Source: Thiotrichaceae bacterium (GTDB lineage: Bacteria > Pseudomonadota > Gammaproteobacteria > Thiotrichales > Thiotrichaceae). From it: a DNA stretch of 35,984 nt. The stretch is taken from assembly GCA_015490895.1 (NCBI GenBank), contig WFWY01000022.1, positions 1 through 35,984 of the forward strand. Reading direction: 5' to 3'. Each line of letters begins with the position of its first letter. Positions within the stretch are counted from its first letter, which is position 1. Under the pieces are notes generated by a model. It was not told the origin of the DNA and did not search any database. It saw nothing but the letters and a program-made list of their open reading frames with translations. This document shows positions 30,852-35,984 of the stretch, piece by piece. The position numbers and the translations under genes are program-made.

Positions 30852-31505
30852 ATGGATCTGGTTAGTCTGCTTATCATGCTTCTTGGAATTGTCGTACTAC
30901 TTGGCCTGTACCTGATGAGCCGCCTGTATGATCAACAGCCTGCCAGACAAGCGGACAAGGACATCAGTATCCCGGTCTACACCGATACAAACGGAAAACA
31001 GCTATCTTCCATCAAAGTGGATATACCTGCAAAAAATACAGAAAACCCTGCTTACACACGAATCCACAAAACCCCAGCGTCCCGTGCAACCCAGGCTCAA
31101 ATCTCCACGCCCGCTAAGAATCAGCATGTACTGTTTATTGCCGCCCAGACGCCTGCTCAGCTAAGCGGTGACAAAATAGTTTCCAGCATGCAGCAACTTG
31201 GACTTACCCTGGGTGAAAAAGATATTTATCACTACACCATCAAGGACAAAAACCTGTTCAGTATCGCCAATGGCATTGCCCCCTGGACGTTAAAAGATTC
31301 TGACCTGCTTGGAAAGACAACCCCCGGCCTGTCACTCATCATGAAAATACCTACCCCTATCGACAGCGCAGCCGCTATTGATACCTTTGTTGATATTGCC
31401 GAAAAACTCGCCCTGTCGGTCAATGGCGAACTTCAAAATGCCCAACAACAGCTTTTTCTGCCTACAGATAAAGAAACCCTGCTAAATAGCCATGTGCAGG
31501 CCTGA
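30852..31505 (+). CDS. zipA: Cell-division protein ZipA
   Basis: Anchors FtsZ to the inner membrane. The 217-aa protein has the ZipA layout: an N-terminal membrane helix (LVSLLIMLLGIVVLLGLYLMS, 3-23), a short linker (about 24-85), and a C-terminal FtsZ-binding domain (about 86-217) with VLFIAAQTPAQLSGDKIVSSMQQLGL, the MKIPTP strand and DTFVDIAEKLALSVNGEL. It is shorter than E. coli ZipA because the Pro/Gln linker is much reduced. GGAG precedes the ATG, and the smc-zipA order is common in Gammaproteobacteria, often followed by ligA, which is absent here. Confidence 0.92.
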   Translation: MDLVSLLIMLLGIVVLLGLYLMSRLYDQQPARQADKDISIPVYTDTNGKQLSSIKVDIPAKNTENPAYTRIHKTPASRATQAQISTPAKNQHVLFIAAQTPAQLSGDKIVSSMQQLGLTLGEKDIYHYTIKDKNLFSIANGIAPWTLKDSDLLGKTTPGLSLIMKIPTPIDSAAAIDTFVDIAEKLALSVNGELQNAQQQLFLPTDKETLLNSHVQA

Positions 31506-31587
31506 AAAACTAAACTATACTCGCTTTATAGCTTCATCATAACGACCGAAGGGTTACTCCCCGCAAATACAAACAGGTACGGGTTCC

Positions 31588-32814
31588 ATGTTCTTCTCAA
31601 AGCACCCTGTTCAAACAGGTTTTCTTCTCTTCACGCTGGGACTAACGGCCTGCTCCCAGGGTACACATCCCTTACTGGCCAAATCTGCTACAAAACACGA
31701 TAGTGCTTTTTACGGTACTTATCTGTTTGTCGGCAAATGTCAAAACAGTATCGCCAGTGAAAACCAGGTTAAGGGGCTTTTTACCCGGGAAATTATAGCT
31801 ACTCTGGCAGGCGGCGCACTCAAGACTGGTATCGACTGGCTAGGCACAGCCTTGCAAAAAGCGGCCAAACCGGATATCGACAAAACCACCATCAGCAGCA
31901 ATCTGACCTCCATACAACAACTGTCAAGCACTGCAAACATCTGCATCCAGGTAGCCAGAGGCCAGTTTCGTTATCAACAGAATAATTCAGGATCCCGGGA
32001 TACAGGCTCCAGAAGTTTTACTAATGCCTTGCCTGCCAAGTCGGGCAAACACGCAGCCGCGCCTGTCTATCTTGTCGAGGGAACAGAAGAGCTGTTTATT
32101 GAAATCCTGCCGATTATTCGTGACCAGGTTATTTCATTTACGCCGCTGGAAGTCCGCTATAGCGGATATACAGCCAATGATCGCCGTAACAAACACCCCA
32201 GAGATCTGGCCATTTTCGTTGGCTACTCTCCCATCAGTAAAGATATTACCCAGGGCGATTTTACCGGACGCCTTATTGACTTTGGCACATTACAACCCCG
32301 AAAAAACAAACCCGCTATCAATAAATATGTCAGCGCTGATGGCAAACTCTCACTGGTCAAGCAGACACAGTGGCTTGCCTTGAATGACACCAACAAACCA
32401 GTAACGCTGGCTGTTACGCTGATTGAGACACGCCAGCCCGGACGTTTTGCAAGCTTCATGGCAGAAGTATTTAACTCCAGCAAGGCCGATATAAAAACTC
32501 AGGCTGCTGCGGCACTTGCCGAACTGGAGATCTTCAAAAATACCAGAGCACTGGAAAAAGAACGGCTGGAGGCAGAACGAGAGCAATTACAGAATCAGCA
32601 GGATTACTTCGAAGCCGAAGCGGCTGTGCTGTCAGGTATTGAAAAACTGGCAGCCCTGTGTGCTTCCCAGCCTGTTAGCAAAACAGACATCTATAACGCC
32701 CAGAAAGATGTCTATCTGGCCAGACTCAAAGCAAACATTAGCGCGGTACTGGCAGGAAAAAGTCGACCTTATAATCCGTCAGAAATAAAACCACCAAGCG
32801 GTATTTGTCAGTGA
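31588..32814 (+). CDS. Lipoprotein of unknown function
   Basis: A 408-aa predicted lipoprotein. A signal peptide with a lipobox (LGLTAC, Cys22) precedes a mature region I cannot assign. It has a segment with GALKTGIDWLGTALQKAAKPD (about 74-95), a beta-rich middle (EELFIEILPIIRDQVISFTPLEVRYSGY; then RDLAIFVGYSPI), and a helical coiled-coil-like tail (about 305-345, rich in Glu, Leu and Gln). Residues after Cys22 are Ser-Gln, so outer-membrane sorting is expected. It lies 82 bases after zipA in the position where ligA is often found. Confidence 0.75.
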   Translation: MFFSKHPVQTGFLLFTLGLTACSQGTHPLLAKSATKHDSAFYGTYLFVGKCQNSIASENQVKGLFTREIIATLAGGALKTGIDWLGTALQKAAKPDIDKTTISSNLTSIQQLSSTANICIQVARGQFRYQQNNSGSRDTGSRSFTNALPAKSGKHAAAPVYLVEGTEELFIEILPIIRDQVISFTPLEVRYSGYTANDRRNKHPRDLAIFVGYSPISKDITQGDFTGRLIDFGTLQPRKNKPAINKYVSADGKLSLVKQTQWLALNDTNKPVTLAVTLIETRQPGRFASFMAEVFNSSKADIKTQAAAALAELEIFKNTRALEKERLEAEREQLQNQQDYFEAEAAVLSGIEKLAALCASQPVSKTDIYNAQKDVYLARLKANISAVLAGKSRPYNPSEIKPPSGICQ

Positions 32815-32819
32815 ACTGG

Positions 32820-32936
32820 AAGCTATCCAAGAATAAGAAGTGTAACGAAAACCACAGGATTGACATAAGAACGATTTCAACAGGTTCAGATTATGATGAT
32901 CATGGGATTTGCAGTCACTTCTTGGTTTTTGGATGG
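32820..32936 (+). repeat. Dispersed repeat R1, full-length copy B with terminal inverted repeats
   Basis: The left end (ATCCAAGAATAAGAAGTG, 32825-32842) and right end (CACTTCTTGG...GGATGG, 32916-32936) are imperfect inverted repeats with a one-base gap. Between them is the R1 core AACGATTTCAA...CATGGGATTTGCAGT. It fills the gap between the convergent lipoprotein and fxsA genes. Confidence 0.7.
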
Positions 32937-32963
32937 TTTTTGGACAGCCTTCTGGAGAGTTAT

Positions 32964-33434
32964 CTACTGGCGATCCAGACGGTTCGGGGTTTTACGCACA
33001 AACTCCCCATCAATGATATGCTCATCAGAAGATGGAGGTCCTCCAGCAAAGCCGCCCATCATGGGGTTCATTGAGGCCGAGGAATGTCTCAGTATCCATC
33101 TGGCAAAAAACTTTCTGGTCAATGGCAGCAAGCACAGAAAACCTGTAAAGTCCGTGAAAAAGCCAGGCACCAGTAACAAACCACCCCCCACAAGCAGAAA
33201 CACGCCTTCCAGCATCTCTCCAGCGGGGGTTTTTCCTTCCATCATGTTTTTCTGAAACCGCCCCAAGGTTGACAGGCCTTGCTGCCGCAACAACCAAAGC
33301 CCGACAATAGCCGTAAAAATAACCAGAAATACCGTTCGCCATGCGCCGATGCTCTCACCGACCTTAATGAGAAAATAAAGTTCGACCAGGGGAACAGCCA
33401 GGAACAGTACAGCAAAAACAGGGAAGAGTCTCAC
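32964..33434 (-). CDS. fxsA: FxsA family membrane protein
   Basis: A small inner-membrane protein; in E. coli FxsA overproduction relieves exclusion of phage T7 by the F plasmid, but its normal role is unknown. The 156-aa protein has the family order: LFPVFAVLFLAVPLVELYFLI, a second helix (WRTVFLVIFTAIVGLWLL), the LRQQG loop, and the signature VPGFFTDFTGFLCLLPLTR, followed by a Gly-rich soluble tail ending GEFVRKTPNRLDRQ. It starts at GTG 33434; no alternative ATG fits. It is convergent with the lipoprotein gene. Confidence 0.9.
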   Translation of the reverse strand: MRLFPVFAVLFLAVPLVELYFLIKVGESIGAWRTVFLVIFTAIVGLWLLRQQGLSTLGRFQKNMMEGKTPAGEMLEGVFLLVGGGLLLVPGFFTDFTGFLCLLPLTRKFFARWILRHSSASMNPMMGGFAGGPPSSDEHIIDGEFVRKTPNRLDRQ

Positions 33435-33651
33435 AACTTCAATCTCGGTAGATTAAGGGGTTAAATGTCCATGGCTTTATTTGAAAGATTATCCCGTAAC
33501 AGAAGAACCGCTTCATACTCCAACAAAGTATAAATCAACAAAAACCTGAGCACTCGCTTATACATTAGTGCGTACGAAAAATAAATCAAGTTGTATTATT
33601 GCGGATTCAGATTTAATACACACAACAGGAGCTGGGCATATTGACTCAGGG

Positions 33652-35574
33652 TCAGGCTGCTGCCTGTACATTTTCCAGTCTTTCCAGTGGTAACGGACGA
33701 CCGCAGTAATACCCCTGGGCGTAATTTACACCCAGACGATTCAGGAGTTTAGCTGTATGTTCATCCTCAACAAACTCGGCAATGGTCTTTAGATTCATTG
33801 CCTTGGACATGTGACTCAACGAGTGGATCATGGCCGCATCTATCTGGTTGGTTTCGATGTTACGCACAAACACACCATCAATTTTCAAGTAATGAATAGG
33901 TAAATCACGAATATAATTTAATGCCGATAAACCACTCCCAAAATCATCCAATGAGTTGCTACAACCAATCGTTGCCAGCTTGGTTAACAATTTACGGGCA
34001 TGAGTGAAGTTACTGATCACATCCGCTTCAGAAACTTCAAAGCATAAAGAGCTTGCATTCAATCCATAGGTGCCAAGCTGCTCCAAAACAAAAGCTGAAA
34101 AGCTTTCATCCAGTAACGACGCGGCTGAAAGGTTAATCGTAAACTCCCTTGGGATACAGTCCTGCATACTGGCATTGAGTCTGGCCAGTCTTTTCATGGT
34201 CTTGCGTACCACCCAGCGATCAATTGAGCGGCTCAGGCCATAACGTTCGGCAGCCGGGAAAAAACTGCCCGGCCTCAGTACCCTGCCGTTATAGGGTAAA
34301 CGCACATAAACTTCATAGCGTTTCTTACCATCTTTCTCTGCACTTCCCAGGGGAATAATAGGCTGCACAAACAGTTTGAATTTATTCTTATCCAGCGCAT
34401 CCCGAATGATATCCTGCCAGTTATCGGCACCCATATTACTAACCGACTGTGTGACATGCGAGGGATCATGAATGTAAAGCTGGTTTCTACCCTTCTTCTT
34501 GGCCATATAGCAAGCATCATCGGCGATTTTACAAAGGTCATGCAAGCCGGACACCGTAACCCCTGAATCAAACTCAACAGCACCCATACTCACACCCACA
34601 ACAAAACTCTTGTCACCCCAGCTAAAGCGTAATGAAGAGACACTATTAATCATGTCATTGCAGCGCAGTTTTGCCCTTTCTACAGGACAGTCCGGAAAAA
34701 TAACCACAAACTCATCACCACCTATCCTGGCCAGAAAATCACTCGCCCTGGCATGTTTCCGGAAAATATCAGCAAGCTGCTTTAAAAGCTCATCACCGGC
34801 TGCATGCCCTGCACTGTCATTGACGGGTTTAAAATTATCCAGATCCATATAGCAAATGACATTTTTACTACCCGGACGAACAATTTCAGGGAACTTTTCG
34901 ATGAATTTATCAAAACCCATACGATTCACGAGACCCGTCAGATGATCTCTTTCTGCCTGCCCCACCAGCTTGTCCATCATTTTTTGCTGGACAGCCAGAT
35001 CCTTGCCAATCAGACCAACACTAATCACTTTACCGCGATTATTGAGTATCGGTGATGAACTGATAAGAAAAGTGGACTGATCACCATTGCGATCACAGGT
35101 GACATCTTTATAGGTCAACCCATAATTGGCAACACGAAACTGGGTTTTAACCATTTTCAAAATGGCCCGTGTGTCGGTATCCGACAAACCAAATTCATTT
35201 GCAATCTGCGTCAGACTTTGACCAACCAATAAGTCATCCCCTTTCCCCAGGAATTTTTGAGCTGCGATATTGGTCGCTTCAATAGAAAAACGGGAATTGA
35301 CCCGAATCAGTGCCGAGTCGGCAGAGACTACTATTTTTTTATGATCGGTCAGGTTGGGAGCCCCTGAAAAAAACCATTCACCGTTGCGATGCAGGCGAAC
35401 CACCATCATGCCAATCAGGGTGATACACAAAAAAACCAGCGAGACAGTTAACCTGCCAAAACTACCACTGTTGTCGTCTGAAATCAGTTCACTAACATCA
35501 AACCCTGCCAAAGCACTATTCGTAAACGACCAGAAAGCCGCTATAAAGCCAATGATATAACGTGAAAACTTCAT
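33652..35574 (-). CDS. Membrane-bound GGDEF-EAL cyclic-di-GMP protein with PAS domain
   Basis: A bifunctional or switchable c-di-GMP enzyme, 640 aa. It has an N-terminal signal-like segment (1-23), a membrane helix (about 43-60), a PAS-like domain (about 80-195), a GGDEF domain (about 205-370) with intact GGDEF at 285-289 and the inhibitory I-site RASD at 276-279, and an EAL domain (about 385-635). The EAL motif itself is altered to EVY (421-423), but the other metal and catalytic positions are present: Asn481, Glu513, Asp543, Asp544, Lys564, Glu600 and Gln620. Cyclase activity is likely; phosphodiesterase activity is uncertain. It is monocistronic as far as the window shows. Confidence 0.92.
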   Translation of the reverse strand: MKFSRYIIGFIAAFWSFTNSALAGFDVSELISDDNSGSFGRLTVSLVFLCITLIGMMVVRLHRNGEWFFSGAPNLTDHKKIVVSADSALIRVNSRFSIEATNIAAQKFLGKGDDLLVGQSLTQIANEFGLSDTDTRAILKMVKTQFRVANYGLTYKDVTCDRNGDQSTFLISSSPILNNRGKVISVGLIGKDLAVQQKMMDKLVGQAERDHLTGLVNRMGFDKFIEKFPEIVRPGSKNVICYMDLDNFKPVNDSAGHAAGDELLKQLADIFRKHARASDFLARIGGDEFVVIFPDCPVERAKLRCNDMINSVSSLRFSWGDKSFVVGVSMGAVEFDSGVTVSGLHDLCKIADDACYMAKKKGRNQLYIHDPSHVTQSVSNMGADNWQDIIRDALDKNKFKLFVQPIIPLGSAEKDGKKRYEVYVRLPYNGRVLRPGSFFPAAERYGLSRSIDRWVVRKTMKRLARLNASMQDCIPREFTINLSAASLLDESFSAFVLEQLGTYGLNASSLCFEVSEADVISNFTHARKLLTKLATIGCSNSLDDFGSGLSALNYIRDLPIHYLKIDGVFVRNIETNQIDAAMIHSLSHMSKAMNLKTIAEFVEDEHTAKLLNRLGVNYAQGYYCGRPLPLERLENVQAAA

Positions 35575-35650
35575 TGCTTGAGCCCGTATTATTATTATTT
35601 TTAAATTCAGGAGAATAGTTTATCGAATCCTGTGCCGGATAACCATCTTC

Positions 35651-35671
35651 CTCGTATAGAAGGTATACGAG
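35651..35671. promoter_or_regulatory. Perfect 8-bp inverted repeat upstream of the GGDEF-EAL gene
   Basis: CTCGTATA and TATACGAG are separated by GAAGG, about 80 bases before the start codon. It could be an operator or an RNA hairpin in the leader; there is no T run to make it a terminator. Confidence 0.45.
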
Positions 35672-35756
35672 CTGCCCGGTATAAGAGAAATAAAGTTAAA
35701 AAGCATTAATAACTAACTGAATAGTATGTATTCCTGATAATCTATGATAAAATAAT

Positions 35757-35824
35757 CAGGAGCTTGTCCTGGAAGAGTGAAGCGATTACAAACTCCATGA
35801 GCATCATACTTATTGAAATCGTTG
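35757..35824 (-). repeat. Dispersed repeat R1, copy C
   Basis: Read on the minus strand it gives AACGATTTCAATAAG, ATGATGCTCATGGAGTTTG, TCGCTTCACTCTTCC and GGACAAGCTCC, in the same order as copy A. The plus-strand left end GGAGCTTGTCCTGGAAGAG also matches copy D at 23349. Confidence 0.7.
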
Positions 35825-35885
35825 AGGACTCAGCGCCAACCTGCCATCAAGCCCGGAACTGGTTGGAGTACTCATCATGAAATCC

Positions 35886-35955
35886 CAGAGTCTCCTTTAG
35901 GAGCCTCTGATTAAGTCCGGTCGAATTTCCTGTGAGATGAAATTCGTCAGTTTTT
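35886..35955 (-). repeat. Dispersed repeat R2, head-to-head ends
   Basis: An R2 right end (AGAGTCTCCTT, 35887-35897) directly abuts an R2 left end (TAGGAGCCTCTGATTAAG, 35898-35915). The interior (CCGG, CGAATTT, CTGTGAGATGAAATTC) then matches the reverse complement of the interior at 18781-18858. After about 35945 the sequence no longer matches that short copy, so it may be a longer relative continuing beyond the window. Confidence 0.65.
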
Positions 35956-35984
35956 TGATAGAAAAGTTAGTAATAGTCATTCTA

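Larger units (their letters stand above)
35575..35984. other. Repeat-filled region upstream of the GGDEF-EAL gene
   Basis: I found no gene in this stretch. It holds a perfect hairpin (CTCGTATA at 35651-35658, TATACGAG at 35664-35671), one R1 copy, and R2 ends placed back to back. A c-di-GMP riboswitch is not recognisable here. Confidence 0.6.

Noticed and set aside
35575-35760. Possible c-di-GMP riboswitch before the GGDEF-EAL gene
   Set aside because: A hairpin is present, but the conserved GEMM core sequences are not visible.

Overview
The window looks like chromosome of a sulfur-oxidising gammaproteobacterium. That reading rests on inference from several genes together: a DsrC/TusE-family protein, a CysZ-type sulfate permease, a repetitive Gly/Asn/Trp-rich secreted protein resembling sulfur-globule envelope proteins, and a c-type-cytochrome-rich respiratory cluster. 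Housekeeping genes (ung, glmU-glmS, rpoH, smc, zipA, queF, fxsA) fit Gammaproteobacteria. No genus can be assigned. I saw no rRNA, tRNA, CRISPR array or complete insertion sequence.

Layout. (1) 1-1305 is an accessory edge: the start of a secreted protein, an intact VapBC-type toxin-antitoxin pair with a near-consensus promoter, and a decayed DUF4258/DUF2283 pair. (2) 1306-5761, minus strand: glmU-glmS (UDP-GlcNAc supply), an unknown small gene, and ung. (3) 6167-14549, minus strand: a respiratory block read as small ba3-oxidase subunit, subunit II, subunit I, dihaem cytochrome c4, FixI/CcoI-type copper ATPase, and a seven-haem secreted cytochrome. The first three oxidase genes and c4 overlap or nearly abut, so they look like one operon. 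(4) 15105-18499, plus strand: a divergent Crp/Fnr regulator, a PpiC-type foldase, and an RpoH sigma factor preceded by a perfect CIRCE (HrcA) operator. (5) 18545-21334: a small reading frame interrupted by TAG, the repetitive secreted protein with a strong terminator, and a YajR-like MFS transporter. (6) 21394-27210: pterin dehydratase and aldehyde dehydrogenase (minus), the DsrC-like gene (plus) behind an FNR-like box, then cysZ, an outer-membrane barrel protein, an FGGY kinase and queF (minus). (7) 27315-32814, plus strand: smc, zipA and a lipoprotein of unknown function. (8) 32964-35574, minus strand: fxsA and a GGDEF/EAL c-di-GMP protein.

How the genes fit together. The oxidase, cytochrome c4 and copper ATPase form a plausible electron-delivery and metal-loading unit, and the heptahaem protein may feed or bypass it. 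Two FNR-geometry sites, one between the Fnr-like gene and the oxidase genes and one before the DsrC-like gene, suggest redox control of respiration and sulfur metabolism. The CIRCE site suggests HrcA sits above sigma-32.

Between genes there are two families of short inverted-repeat (MITE-like) elements. Family R1 has copies near 14967, 23347, 32820 and 35757. Family R2 has copies near 15949, 18781 and 35886. The most promising unfamiliar items are the heptahaem protein with its N-terminal Cys/His motif, the putative globule protein, the arm-cysteine-less DsrC paralogue and the two repeat families.
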